Below, one piece after another: positions 14,788-23,601 of a DNA stretch of 57,440 nt. Under the pieces are notes generated by a model. That model made no database searches. It was given only the letters and a program-made list of their open reading frames with translations, and was not told the DNA's origin. The first letter of the stretch is position 1; every line of letters begins with the position of its first letter. The position numbers and the translations under genes are program-made. Source of the stretch: an uncultured Paenibacillus sp. (GTDB taxonomy: Bacteria; Bacillota; Bacilli; Paenibacillales; Paenibacillaceae); the NCBI GenBank assembly GCA_927443375.1, contig CAKMKL010000067.1, positions 1 through 57,440 on the forward strand, given 5' to 3'.

Positions 14788-17019
14788 CTAGGCATTTTTA
14801 GAGCGCCGGTAGTCGGTAGGGGTGGTGCCGAAGCTGCGCTTGAACATCCGGTGCAGGTAGGAGCTGCTGGTGAAGCCGCAGCGCTCGGCAATGGTCGTTA
14901 CCGGCAGGTCGGTATTCTCCAGCAGACTGCACACCTCGCGCATCCGTACCTCCAGAATAACGTCGACGATGCTGGTCAGGGTCTGCTGCTTATAGAGCCG
15001 GCTGATGTAGATTGGAGACATATCGAGCTCATCGGCGATCTGGTTCAGGCTGAGATTCGGCTCCATATAGTTCTCGGCCACCTTTTGATTGATCAGGCGG
15101 ATCAGATCATGCTGCTTGGCGTTTTTTTTCTCAGACAGCTGTCCGCGCATTTCACTGAACAGGGCGAAGAAGGCAGCTTCCAGCTCGGCGACGGTTTCTA
15201 CGGATTCCAGAGTAGGCAGGGCTGGTGCTCCATCACATTGTAAACGGTTACGTTTTTGGACGGTATTGATGATTTCTTTGATCGTCACACTAAGTCTCGA
15301 CACGGCTAATTGCACGGTATGGAAGGGATACGATTCTGCTTCCCGGATAATGGTGCTGAAATGCTCCTTGGCCTCCTCGATCTTGCCGCACATCAGCGCA
15401 TCGGTCAGACGTTTTTCTTTTTCCGTCGGATAGTGGTACGTATTGGCCTGAAGTGCACTTATGGACTGCGCACTAATGATGCAGCCATGCCCGTAAAACA
15501 GCCGGTGATTCGAGGCTTCTCTGACCTGTTTATAGAGCTGATGCAGCTGCAGGGTATTCCGGTCGATATGGCTGTAGGTGAGGGTAAGGCTTATTTTCAG
15601 ATAATCGGAACAGGCCAGCTGAATCTGCCGCAGGAGCGTCTCGATCAGACCGGTGTCGGTGTATTCTATCGAATCTATGATATTCAGGAGCACAAGGATT
15701 CCATCATCATTCATATCGACGGTTTCTACCCGGTAGGTCTGGCCGCAGATTTCGGAGGCGATGTTCATAATCGCAAATTTGTAAGCCAGTAGATAGGATG
15801 ACTGTTCATCCCTTAATTCCCTGTAATTGTCAATCCGCAGGAGAATCAGCCGGTAATCGTCATTGAAGGTGAAATGAATACCGAGCTGCCTGAGCTTCTC
15901 TACCTGCTGAATGGATTGCAGGGGCTTCAGGCCGAGGACCAGGTCACGCATGGTATTTTGCCGGATCATAAACATGCTGTCCCTTTTTTCACTCTCGAGA
16001 ATGTTCATCTCACTGACAATCCGGTTGATCGGCAGATACAGGCTTTTAGAAGTGATCCAGGATAAAACGATCCCCCCAACCAGAATAAGGGCGGCGATGA
16101 GCAGGGTGGCGTTTCGGATACTGTCGGTCTGTTTAGTGATAATCTCATAAGGGGTGATGCGTACATATTGCCAGTCCAGATCATCCGGAGCAGTATAAGA
16201 GATCAGTGAATTGACGCCGGCATACTTGTCAATAAAGTAACCCTCGGAATCTCCCTTAATCTTCTGCTCTACCCAGCGGGCTTCTTCGGGCGCAAGCTCC
16301 TGCTGCTCCAGGCTGTTGCCTGACAGGAAGGAGTTATTGCCGGAGAGGATAAAGGTTGCGCTTTTGGAATTGGCAGGGCTGTTAATCTCTTTGTTGATCC
16401 AAGGAGCCGAAATGTTAACAATCACTGCCGAGTTAATTGTCCGGTCCCAGCCGATGGCATCGTAGCATAGAAAGGTATAAGCCCGGACCTGATCGTTCTC
16501 CTCGGCACCGTTCGAATAGACGCGCGGAATCGGCATAAACGGCTTGTATTCCTCGTAATGGTTCAGAATATCCAGAATATTCGTATCCACCAGCTCCTGC
16601 TCGGTAAATACTCCGTTCTGTCCGTGGGAAGAGGCAATATAGAGCTTGGCGCTTTTTGGATTATAGACATAGATGGATTCGATATACGGCATGGAGCTTA
16701 AGTAGTTTCCGAGCTCCGACATGGCGGCTGTGACGTCATAAATATCAGGTTTGTCATAGAAGACGATTTTGGAGATGGTGCTGTTGCGGTAAATCTGAAA
16801 TGAAAGCGATTGCGCGGCTTCGTTCATATTTACAACCTCTTTGCTGGTCTGCGTGAGATCGCTGAGGTCGGAACGGAAGGCTTGCGTCTTCTCGACGCCA
16901 ATATAGTAGTTGTAATAAATAATGGTGGAGACAAGGAAGGTTAAGGATACACAAAGCGTCATACTGACCAATATCCTGCTGTATAGCGCTCTTCGATGGC
17001 CGAGCTTGTTCAGTCTCAT
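14788..17019 (-). CDS. Membrane-anchored sensor/AraC-type regulator
   Basis: 743 residues. A first membrane helix (~17-38) is followed by an extracellular sensor region (~40-300, Cache-like), a second membrane helix (~302-322), a helical linker, a cytosolic middle domain (~365-540) and a C-terminal AraC double HTH (~640-743; signature ITTIAERCGFTSSSYLHRMFKRSFGTTPTDYR). It senses an extracellular signal and binds DNA without a histidine kinase. I chose the ATG at 17019, six bases after AGGGGG, over the ATG at 17025. It is convergent with the sugar importer operon and is its probable regulator. Confidence 0.92.
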   Translation of the reverse strand: MRLNKLGHRRALYSRILVSMTLCVSLTFLVSTIIYYNYYIGVEKTQAFRSDLSDLTQTSKEVVNMNEAAQSLSFQIYRNSTISKIVFYDKPDIYDVTAAMSELGNYLSSMPYIESIYVYNPKSAKLYIASSHGQNGVFTEQELVDTNILDILNHYEEYKPFMPIPRVYSNGAEENDQVRAYTFLCYDAIGWDRTINSAVIVNISAPWINKEINSPANSKSATFILSGNNSFLSGNSLEQQELAPEEARWVEQKIKGDSEGYFIDKYAGVNSLISYTAPDDLDWQYVRITPYEIITKQTDSIRNATLLIAALILVGGIVLSWITSKSLYLPINRIVSEMNILESEKRDSMFMIRQNTMRDLVLGLKPLQSIQQVEKLRQLGIHFTFNDDYRLILLRIDNYRELRDEQSSYLLAYKFAIMNIASEICGQTYRVETVDMNDDGILVLLNIIDSIEYTDTGLIETLLRQIQLACSDYLKISLTLTYSHIDRNTLQLHQLYKQVREASNHRLFYGHGCIISAQSISALQANTYHYPTEKEKRLTDALMCGKIEEAKEHFSTIIREAESYPFHTVQLAVSRLSVTIKEIINTVQKRNRLQCDGAPALPTLESVETVAELEAAFFALFSEMRGQLSEKKNAKQHDLIRLINQKVAENYMEPNLSLNQIADELDMSPIYISRLYKQQTLTSIVDVILEVRMREVCSLLENTDLPVTTIAERCGFTSSSYLHRMFKRSFGTTPTDYRRSKNA

Positions 17020-17191
17020 TAGCATCCCCCTGTATTCATTGTTTGTACCGGCGTCTAGGCCCTCTCTGTTTTGTTCACAGTATGATTATAAACTTCATAG
17101 GGGTGAACAGAACAGTGCAGCAAGCTGACAGCAGTGAACAAATGTGAATCCAGGGGGAGTGAACAAATCTGATATCTGTGTACAAAACAGC

Positions 17192-17797
17192 CTAAGCAGT
17201 AATCTGCATCAGCAGCGGAGTAACCTTGAACCCGTTGACGGGAGCGAGGTCCTGTGAGCAGGAGGAAAGAGCGACGATTACGTCCGTCAGTGCGAGCAGA
17301 GCGACATAATCACCGGGCTTCGAAAGTGGTTCTTCAATGACGTAGTCGAGGTTATCATCGAGTGCATTATTCATGAACCAGTTGATCGGATCGGGCAGAT
17401 CTTGGTCTCCCAGGTTGTATTTCTGCAAAGCCCTCTGCAGATTATCGTGGCAGTTCGGGTGCTGCTCCAGTCCGAAGTCAACCTTGTAGCGGTAATAATC
17501 ACAGGCCGGGAAAAAGAAGTCATGCCGTCCTACTGTATCATGGGTCAGCTGCATCAGCGGCTGCCGGTAGTTGCTGTACAGGCCGTCGCCGGATTTGAGC
17601 CGGATGCTGCTGAGCGAGGCCCGCATATGCACGGGGGAAACATGCTCGGTAGGGTTACCGGCATTAAAGCAGACGAAATCGCCGACCTGCTTGCCTTCCA
17701 CGTCGATGATATACAGGGTCTGGCCTTGACGCACCAGAGCGCTTCTGCCCTCGTACGCCGGTACGAAAATTTCTTCGATTAATGTTCCGTTTCTCAT
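17192..17797 (-). CDS. DUF1989 (urea-carboxylase-associated) protein, proposed formiminoglycine hydrolase
   Basis: 201 residues covering one DUF1989 domain. Family features seen are the DVEGKQVGDFVCFNA segment (~35-49), SPVHMRAS and DFFFPACDYYRYKVDFGLEQHPNCHDNL with conserved Cys and His (~96-122). Characterised DUF1989 proteins form carboxyguanidine deiminase, which attacks an amidine carbon. As the last gene of the BMC operon its logical substrate is the formimino group of formiminoglycine (inference). I prefer the ATG at 17797, with AGGTG six bases upstream, over a GTG at 17806. There is no clear encapsulation peptide, so it may act outside the shell. Confidence 0.85.
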   Translation of the reverse strand: MRNGTLIEEIFVPAYEGRSALVRQGQTLYIIDVEGKQVGDFVCFNAGNPTEHVSPVHMRASLSSIRLKSGDGLYSNYRQPLMQLTHDTVGRHDFFFPACDYYRYKVDFGLEQHPNCHDNLQRALQKYNLGDQDLPDPINWFMNNALDDNLDYVIEEPLSKPGDYVALLALTDVIVALSSCSQDLAPVNGFKVTPLLMQITA

Positions 17798-17818
17798 GTT
17801 CTTCACCTGCTTAATATT

Positions 17819-18502
17819 TTATCCTATGAATACTGCGACCGCCCGGACGGGAGAGCCTGTGCCTTTGCGGATTTTGAGCGGGAGCCCGAAGTAGAGGAAC
17901 CGTTTCTGTGCGACTTGGTCGAGATTGCAGAGGTTCTCGGTATTGGTCAGCTTGTACTCACGACAGATCAGATGCCCGGCAAAGGTGGTATCCAGCGGGT
18001 TGTCGATGGAAGGCGCGTCGATGCCGATATTAACGACCCCCTGCCGGGCCAGCCATTCAGCCGCCCCGTAATCCAGTCCGGTGTAGCGGGTCAGCCATTC
18101 GTCTGTACCGTAAGCGCGGTTATAATGACCGGTGTAGAGCAGCACGATGTCCCCTTTGTCGAGATGAAGATAACCTTTGCCCAGGGCCAGCTCCAAATCC
18201 CTGCGGGTAATGTAATCATCGGGTGAGATATGAGAGAGGTCAAGACAGACGGCCGGCCCGTAAAAATACTCCAGGGGCATCTCGTCAATCGTCGCCCCTT
18301 GCGGGTCATATTCATAGACGGCATCGCTATGGGTCGGGCCATGCTCGTTAATAAGCAGGTTATTCGTAGCGAATTCGAAGCCAAGCTTCTGGCGGCTCTC
18401 CTCATGGCTCATATTGGGGAAGATCATCGTCTTCTGATGCGGCGGGAACACCGGCATCCCCTGATAGATCTCCTGGGATAGATCGACTACCTGAATACCC
18501 AA
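17819..18502 (-). CDS. Cyclase-family metal hydrolase (PF04199), proposed imidazolone hydrolase
   Basis: 227 residues, normal for the cyclase/kynurenine-formamidase family. The metal motif reads HGPTHSDAVYE (residues 54-64), whereas the canonical form is HxGTHxDxPxH. The first His, second His and Asp are kept, but the last His is Glu64. A further TGHYNRAYGTDEW...GIDAPSID segment (~124-165) is typical of the family. The start is TTG with AAAGGAGG nine bases upstream. It lies between the deaminase-like and DUF1989 genes. Opening of 4-imidazolone to formiminoglycine fits its place in the pathway. Other cyclic amides or esters are possible. Confidence 0.87.
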   Translation of the reverse strand: MGIQVVDLSQEIYQGMPVFPPHQKTMIFPNMSHEESRQKLGFEFATNNLLINEHGPTHSDAVYEYDPQGATIDEMPLEYFYGPAVCLDLSHISPDDYITRRDLELALGKGYLHLDKGDIVLLYTGHYNRAYGTDEWLTRYTGLDYGAAEWLARQGVVNIGIDAPSIDNPLDTTFAGHLICREYKLTNTENLCNLDQVAQKRFLYFGLPLKIRKGTGSPVRAVAVFIG

Positions 18503-18535
18503 GTGCAGCAGCCTCCTTTGATAAAATTGTGATGG

Positions 18536-20350
18536 TCAGGCCAGCGCCGGCAGTACGGTGAAGGCATCTGCATCGATCAGGCCGATGTCAGTAATTTTCC
18601 AGGCTGGGCTGGTAACGAGCGAGAGGAAGGACAGGTGCATAAACGGAACATGAAGGGTGCAGCCCAGTTCTTCACGGGCCAGACGGTGCAGCTCGGTGAT
18701 TCTTGCGCTCATCTCTTTGCCGGTCAGCTCGTCGGTCATCAGACCGCCGATGCGCAGCGGCAGATCGCCGACTACCTTGCCCCCTTCAATCATGGCGATC
18801 CCGCCGTCCATGGCAATAACCCGGTTGACCGCGGTTACCATATCGGCGTAGTTGGTACCGGTGACAATGATGTTGTGGGTATCATGGGCCACACTTTCGG
18901 CGATGGCGCCGGCCTTCAGCTTCATGCCGCGGACGAAGGTTTTGCCGATCCTGCCGCTGCGGCCATGCCGCTCGACAACGAGTAAGGGCAGGAGGTCGTT
19001 CTCTACCGAAGGCTGCACGACTCCGTCCTTGACGGCGGCGGTGAAGATTCCCGCCCCGGTCAGATTCTGATCGGGGATGACCTCAATGGCGCGGACCTGC
19101 ACGCTGCCATGCGCCCCGCCGGAGGATAGGTGCAGGTCCTCCAGCTTCACGGGCTTCCGCTTAACCGATTTCTTCACGGAAGCGGGATAGGTATAGGAAG
19201 GGATATCACGGGTCAATTCGCCGTCCTGGGCCACCTTGACTCCGCTGATATACACCTGTGATACCGTCATCTGAGCCAGATCGCTGATAACAGCGATATC
19301 AGCTTTGGCTCCGGGGGCCAGCAGTCCGATATCCTGGAAGCCGAAATGGGTGGCCGGATTAATCGTAACCATCTGGATCGCCTCAACGGGGTCGATACCT
19401 ACAGCAATAGTGCGGCGTACAATATCATTCATGTGCCCGTGCTTGAGCAGATCCTCCGGGACCATATCATCGGAGACGAGAACCGCCCGCCGGGAATCCA
19501 TCCCCTCCTCCGTAATGGCACGGATGCATTCCGCCATGTTCCGCTGGGAGGAGCCTTCACGCATGAACACGCTGACCCCGTAGCGCAGCTTCTCCATCAT
19601 CTCTTCCTTCGTGGTGGTCTCGTGGCAGGAGACATGGCCGCCGCCGCAGATGATATGGGCTGCCAGCTCCCGGCCGAACAGCCCGGGGGCATTGCCCTCG
19701 ATGGTTTTGCCGATGGATTTGGCATAAGAGACGGAAGCAAGCAGATCATCTATTAAGTATGGTGCATTGTTGTAAACCGGATGGACATTGCTGAAGCCCT
19801 GCAGCTCGCCGATTCCCTGGACATGATCATCACTCAGCAGGTCCTGCATATCCTTGGACCCGATATCACTACCAGCGGTTTCCAGACCCGGCACGTCGGG
19901 CGTGAGGCAGGGGACGGTGAACAGGACGCGGTTCGGCAGCGTACGCGCCTCTTCCATCATCGCCTTCATGCCGGGGACACCCAGCACGTTGCCGATTTCA
20001 TGCGGATCGGCCACCAGGGTGGTCGTTCCTGTAGGGATGGACAGCTTCGAGAATTCTGTAACGGTCAGCATCGCACTCTCAAAATGCATATGTGAATCAA
20101 TAAAGCCGGGGCTGATGAATTTGCCGGGCATATCTTCAACAAGGGTCGAGGGGCCAATCAGCTTATCGGCCTGGCCGACAAGCAGAATCCGGTCGCCTTT
20201 GACGGCAACATCGCCGGGATAAATCTCCCGGGTAATTACATTAATAATATAGCCGCCTTTCAGTACCAGGTCGGCATAAGCATCGCCGGAGAGCAGTACA
20301 TCAATCATCCGCCGGCGCTGAATGGCATCTTTTATTTCTGTAGTCAGCAT
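18536..20350 (-). CDS. Adenine-deaminase-like amidohydrolase, proposed 4-aminoimidazole deaminase
   Basis: 604 residues, the length of COG1001 adenine deaminases. Metal ligands are visible: His87/His89 (DSHMHFES), the Glu of GIGELQGF (~184), His in AHIICGGGHVSCH (~230-242) and the Asp pair in VLVSDD (~290). The C-terminal domain with GTNYADMVTAVN and GGIAMIEGGKVVG is intact. The family exchanges an exocyclic amine on a purine for oxygen. Inside a BMC operon with an imidazole-carboxylate-type decarboxylase I infer 4-aminoimidazole as substrate, though plain adenine deamination feeding hypoxanthine and xanthine is a fair alternative. SD GGAGGTG; 4 bp after the BMC-P gene. Confidence 0.9.
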   Translation of the reverse strand: MLTTEIKDAIQRRRMIDVLLSGDAYADLVLKGGYIINVITREIYPGDVAVKGDRILLVGQADKLIGPSTLVEDMPGKFISPGFIDSHMHFESAMLTVTEFSKLSIPTGTTTLVADPHEIGNVLGVPGMKAMMEEARTLPNRVLFTVPCLTPDVPGLETAGSDIGSKDMQDLLSDDHVQGIGELQGFSNVHPVYNNAPYLIDDLLASVSYAKSIGKTIEGNAPGLFGRELAAHIICGGGHVSCHETTTKEEMMEKLRYGVSVFMREGSSQRNMAECIRAITEEGMDSRRAVLVSDDMVPEDLLKHGHMNDIVRRTIAVGIDPVEAIQMVTINPATHFGFQDIGLLAPGAKADIAVISDLAQMTVSQVYISGVKVAQDGELTRDIPSYTYPASVKKSVKRKPVKLEDLHLSSGGAHGSVQVRAIEVIPDQNLTGAGIFTAAVKDGVVQPSVENDLLPLLVVERHGRSGRIGKTFVRGMKLKAGAIAESVAHDTHNIIVTGTNYADMVTAVNRVIAMDGGIAMIEGGKVVGDLPLRIGGLMTDELTGKEMSARITELHRLAREELGCTLHVPFMHLSFLSLVTSPAWKITDIGLIDADAFTVLPALA

Positions 20351-20353
20351 CTG

Positions 20354-20635
20354 CTACACACCTCCTGTCCAGGCGCAATCGACACTGTCCACGATCCCGA
20401 CAATGGCTGCATCAACCGGGGCGTTCGGATGAAGTGTTGCTCTTGACGCTACGCTGCCCACCGCGTAGATGATCGTCTCGCCGATCCCCGCGCCTACTGT
20501 ATCAACAGCAACGATAGGCTGGCCTGCTGATGCCCCATCGGGCAGGATCGGCTGTATGATCAGCAGCTTGGCGCCGATCAGATGCTCATCTTTTCGCGTT
20601 GCGACGACATGCCCCGTAATGATTCCCAGCTTCAT
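20354..20635 (-). CDS. BMC-P pentameric shell vertex protein (EutN/CcmL)
   Basis: 93 residues, one EutN/CcmL domain. It opens MKLGIITGHVVATRKDEHLIGAKLLIIQP, followed by VAVDTVGAGIGETIIYAVGSVASRA and VDAAIVGIVDSVD, all family signatures. Five copies cap each vertex of a closed microcompartment. It is the only BMC-P in the window. SD AGAGGTGA. The final CAWTGGV is slightly extended. Confidence 0.95.
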   Translation of the reverse strand: MKLGIITGHVVATRKDEHLIGAKLLIIQPILPDGASAGQPIVAVDTVGAGIGETIIYAVGSVASRATLHPNAPVDAAIVGIVDSVDCAWTGGV

Positions 20636-20655
20636 GTGATTGTCACCTCTTTGGT

Positions 20656-21396
20656 TTAGAATACAATTTCAATGCCATGCTGCCTGGCCAGATCCGCGGC
20701 AAGCGGAGTGATTACCGCCGGAGACGCCAGGCGAATGGACGTCGTGCCCATTCTTAGTGCGGTCTGAATATCCCCGGCCGTCAATACCGGTCTGCCTGAT
20801 TTTGCCTGTGCAGAAGTTATCCAGCGGCTCACTTGATCCGGTTCAAGCAGCGTAATGCCGAAATCTTGAATGGCTGCAAGCTTATTATGCAGTTCGTCCT
20901 TCAGCCGGGGCGGGGCCTGGAACATACCTTGCTCCCCCCAGCGGTAATGCCCCGGATTCGCTCCAAGCGTCAGCGTTCCCACAGGTTTGCCGGCACAGAG
21001 GAACCGTACAATCAGCTCCACGAAAGGATCAGCGGTATCCAGCTGGACTAAGCGGGACAACAAAGACAAGGAAAGCACCGGAATAAACAGCCTATCGGCA
21101 GCTTTCAGTGAACATGAACGGAGACTAGCCGGTGCAAGTATATCGTCTACACCTGTTGCTGCAGTCAGCTCCTGAACTGTAATGTCACGGAGCAGCTGTT
21201 CATCCGCCGCCAGCCGTAGCCGGGACCGGCCCCGGTCCAGCTGCTTTATAGCGGAATACCCTTCCTCCATGCCAATAAAGTGACCGGCCAGCAGAATAAA
21301 GACCCGGGGGAAGTCCTTGTTCAGCTCCTGTTCCCTGGACCGGTAAGCCAGACCGAGAAGGGCGCTGGCTGCAACCGTGCTATGCCGGCTGTCCAT
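20656..21396 (-). CDS. BMC-associated flavoprotein-like protein
   Basis: 246 residues. The pattern FILLAGHFIGMEEGYSAIKQL (~33-53), DRLFIPVLSLSLLSRLVQLDTADPFVELIVRFLCAGKPV (~101-139) and DELHNKLAAIQDFGITLL (~167-184) resembles flavoprotein-fold (PF02441-like) proteins often encoded in BMC loci. The end, VLTAGDIQTALRMGTTSIRLASPAVITPLAADLARQHGIEIV, is a module that recurs at the C-terminus of several BMC-associated proteins. The role is unproven; a flavin or cofactor service function for the UbiX/UbiD pair is conceivable. The ATG at 21396 has a weak ribosome site, so translation may be coupled to the upstream shell gene. Confidence 0.68.
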   Translation of the reverse strand: MDSRHSTVAASALLGLAYRSREQELNKDFPRVFILLAGHFIGMEEGYSAIKQLDRGRSRLRLAADEQLLRDITVQELTAATGVDDILAPASLRSCSLKAADRLFIPVLSLSLLSRLVQLDTADPFVELIVRFLCAGKPVGTLTLGANPGHYRWGEQGMFQAPPRLKDELHNKLAAIQDFGITLLEPDQVSRWITSAQAKSGRPVLTAGDIQTALRMGTTSIRLASPAVITPLAADLARQHGIEIVF

Positions 21397-21404
21397 GGTG
21401 GATA

Positions 21405-21689
21405 TTATTCAATTCCCTTGGACAGCAGTGCGCGTTCCACTTCACTGTGCGGCCGCGGAATGACATGCACCGATACCAGCTCCCCGACTCGTTTGGCTGC
21501 GGCAGCCCCTGCATCGGTAGCTGCTTTTACCGCGCCCACATCTCCCCGGACCATTACCGTTACGAGACCGAAGCCGATTTTTTCGTACCCGCAAATTTCT
21601 ACATTTGCAGCCTTCACCATTGCATCAGCTGCTTCAATTGCGCCTACCAGTCCTTTTGTTTCGATTAATCCCAGTGATTCTCCCATCAT
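21405..21689 (-). CDS. BMC-H hexameric shell protein (minimal)
   Basis: 94 residues, one Pfam BMC domain: [28 protein letters not shown], then [26 protein letters not shown] and a PRPHSEVE end. I chose the ATG at 21689, five bases after GGAGG, over the ATG at 21701 that overlaps that site. It builds facets of the shell with the paralogues at 21706 and 23256. The central pore segment reads KIGFGL. Confidence 0.95.
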   Translation of the reverse strand: MMGESLGLIETKGLVGAIEAADAMVKAANVEICGYEKIGFGLVTVMVRGDVGAVKAATDAGAAAAKRVGELVSVHVIPRPHSEVERALLSKGIE

Positions 21690-21705
21690 AAAAACCTCCA
21701 TTAGT

Positions 21706-22134
21706 TTAGTTTGGCTGATCCGGTGAATCCGGTGAATCTGATGCTAGGGCTAAGTCCGCTGACTTGGGCGGTTTAGCGGTTGGTACAGAAGACTGGAGGG
21801 GCGGAGGGGGAGAGACTGCAGAATCAGCCTCAGTGCTGTTCTCAGGCAGCAGGTAATTGTTCAGTATCTTGCCGGTCACATCACTGTGCGCCTTGGCAAT
21901 TACATGCGCGGAGACCACTGTGCCGACCCGCTGCGCTTCAGCCTTGCCTGCCTCTACGGATGAGGTTACGGCAGCAACATCCCCGCTGAAATGCAGGGTC
22001 ACGCCCAGTGAGCCGCCGACCCCGATGACCTTCTCGACAGCAACCAGCTGCACATCCGCCGCTTTGAGCGCGGCATCCGCTGCTGAGACGGCCGTTGTAA
22101 ATCCCAGCGTCTCGATTAAACCCAGTGCTTGCAT
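21706..22134 (-). CDS. BMC-H shell protein with acidic/proline C-terminal tail
   Basis: 142 residues. The BMC domain (residues 1-92: [29 protein letters not shown]...) has a pore segment [10 protein letters not shown] with extra Gly/Ser compared with its paralogues. A low-complexity tail (~93-142) is rich in Ser, Pro and Asp and ends [11 protein letters not shown] tail of this kind could face the cytosol or lumen and bind another protein. SD AAGGAGG eight bases before the ATG; 16 bp downstream lies the next BMC-H. Confidence 0.94.
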   Translation of the reverse strand: MQALGLIETLGFTTAVSAADAALKAADVQLVAVEKVIGVGGSLGVTLHFSGDVAAVTSSVEAGKAEAQRVGTVVSAHVIAKAHSDVTGKILNNYLLPENSTEADSAVSPPPPLQSSVPTAKPPKSADLALASDSPDSPDQPN

Positions 22135-22183
22135 GAACGAAGCCTCCTTGTTGAATTCATCCGCTGATCAGCGGTTGTTATAA

Positions 22184-23215
22184 TCATTCGCCTGGGGCTG
22201 CCAGGCGGGTAAGCCCTGGTGCTGCAGCCGCCATCTGTCCGGCAGTTCCGCTTAAAATGCAATAACCTTGCTCTGCACGAATGTATAGCCCGGACGAAGG
22301 GTGCCGCTGCAGCCACTGCTCGGCGATTCCTATGCTGTTCCAGCGGGAAGTGCCGGCTATTACCGCGATAGCTTCCTTGTGACCGCCGCTGAAATACCGC
22401 CGCAGCAGCCGGCCGGGCTGCAGGCTGATCCATACCCGCACAGGAGAAGCTGCTCGGGCCTGCATATATGCAGTGAGCTCCCTCAGCTTGGCTGCCGCCA
22501 TATGGTGATCCTTGCAGAACAGCTTAAGCTCAAAGTTGCCGTCCACACTCCAGCTGATATCCGATTCAAGCTCTGACTCGCCTGCGAGCAGCTCTTCGGC
22601 CGCGAACAGCTGGCCCGGATGGCACGAAGCTTCGCTGATAACCCCGGCAGAGCTGTAATTCCGGCCTGAGCTGCCAAGCAGCGGACGGAGGTCATCACGA
22701 ATGCGGGGGAACAGCCAGACCTCCAGCCCGCCTGCTGCCGGGAGGCGGACCGGCGCAAGCATGTCTTGCGGATCCGGGGTGACCCGCGGCAGGGGAGGGT
22801 TCGTCCGGGGGCTGTTATCCTTCTGCTCCAGCGGAGACAAGGTGCGCAGAAGCAGTGGAGACAGGTATTGTCCGGCCATTTCCCGGCTTGGGACAGCATC
22901 CGCAGCCGGCTCTTTTGCCGGCTGCACTACTCTGGCGGCTGCAAGGGAATCCGGCTGCCGGACGGCAGGAGCCTGTGCCAGTGAAGGGTGGCCGGAAAGG
23001 ACAGCCAGCCGCCTGGCAGCCTGCTCCTTCTGGTAATTGGTGCGCTGAAGCGTAAGTCCAGGCTTAGAGCACTTCCCGGGCTGGGCACAGGTGTGCGGGC
23101 AGTTCTCCCTGCTGCTTACCCCGCAGGAAGGAGCAGGCGGTGCTGCGCCCGCCGGGGCGGAGGTGCGATTTCTCTGAAGTACTTCAGAAACAACATCCTT
23201 CATAAAACTGGACAA
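22184..23215 (-). CDS. BMC-operon protein of unknown function with Cys cluster
   Basis: 343 residues; I do not recognise the family. The N-terminus SSFMKDVVSEVLQRN is an amphipathic helix like known BMC encapsulation peptides. Next come a cysteine cluster, CGVSSRENCPHTCAQPGKC (~31-49), then a Pro/Ala/Ser-rich linker (~60-150) and a C-terminal globular part (~155-340) with FELKLFCKDHH and VRVWISLQPGRLLRRYF. The start is TTG with AAGGAGG nine bases upstream; an ATG four codons later is too far from the site. It sits between two BMC-H genes, so a lumen scaffold, metal-binding or core-organising role is possible but unproven. Confidence 0.8.
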   Translation of the reverse strand: MSSFMKDVVSEVLQRNRTSAPAGAAPPAPSCGVSSRENCPHTCAQPGKCSKPGLTLQRTNYQKEQAARRLAVLSGHPSLAQAPAVRQPDSLAAARVVQPAKEPAADAVPSREMAGQYLSPLLLRTLSPLEQKDNSPRTNPPLPRVTPDPQDMLAPVRLPAAGGLEVWLFPRIRDDLRPLLGSSGRNYSSAGVISEASCHPGQLFAAEELLAGESELESDISWSVDGNFELKLFCKDHHMAAAKLRELTAYMQARAASPVRVWISLQPGRLLRRYFSGGHKEAIAVIAGTSRWNSIGIAEQWLQRHPSSGLYIRAEQGYCILSGTAGQMAAAAPGLTRLAAPGE

Positions 23216-23255
23216 GGCTAATCACCTCCTTGAAAGTTTGAATCCGGCAGGAAGC

Positions 23256-23522
23256 TTAGAAAAGCATCCTGGCGAGATCGGGATGCGGGCGCGGAATGAC
23301 GGTTGATGACACCAGCTGCCCGCCGGTCTTCTGATACGCGGCTGCACCGGCTTCGACGGCTGCGGTAACCGAGGCGACATCGCCCTCAACGATTACTGTC
23401 ACCAGACCTGAGCCAACCCGTTTGAAGCTGGCCAGCCTGACGTTCGCCGTCTTGCACATGGCGTCCAGCGCTTCCAGCGCCGGGGTCAAGCCGCGTGTTT
23501 CAATTAAGCCGATTGCTTGCAT
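23256..23522 (-). CDS. BMC-H hexameric shell protein
   Basis: 88 residues, one BMC domain: QAIGLIETRGLTPALEALDAMCKTANVRL, then GLVTVIVEGDVASVTAAVEAGAAAYQ and a PRPHPDLARML end. Pore segment RVGSGL. It is the first shell gene after the decarboxylase pair. The upstream gap carries a leader hairpin directly before GAAGGAGG, suggesting separate post-transcriptional control of shell production. Confidence 0.95.
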   Translation of the reverse strand: MQAIGLIETRGLTPALEALDAMCKTANVRLASFKRVGSGLVTVIVEGDVASVTAAVEAGAAAYQKTGGQLVSSTVIPRPHPDLARMLF

Positions 23523-23538
23523 AATCCACCTCCTTCAA

Positions 23539-23583
23539 AGTTTTGTAAGCCTATCCTTCACAGAGTCCGCATCGTACAAAACT
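23539..23583 (-). promoter_or_regulatory. Leader hairpin AGTTTTGTA...TACAAAACT before BMC-H
   Basis: A perfect 9-bp stem on the minus strand sits between the UbiD-type gene and the BMC-H start codon. TTGAAGGAGG follows at once. The upstream flank TATGCTTCCGAAGTGAG matches the copies before the GH10 gene at 36.8 kb. Confidence 0.75.
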
Positions 23584-23601
23584 CACTTCGGAAGCATAAG
23601 C

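Noticed and set aside
20354..20635. Carboxysome CcmL
   Set aside because: No RuBisCO or carbonic anhydrase is present; the context is a catabolic microcompartment, so only the fold is shared.
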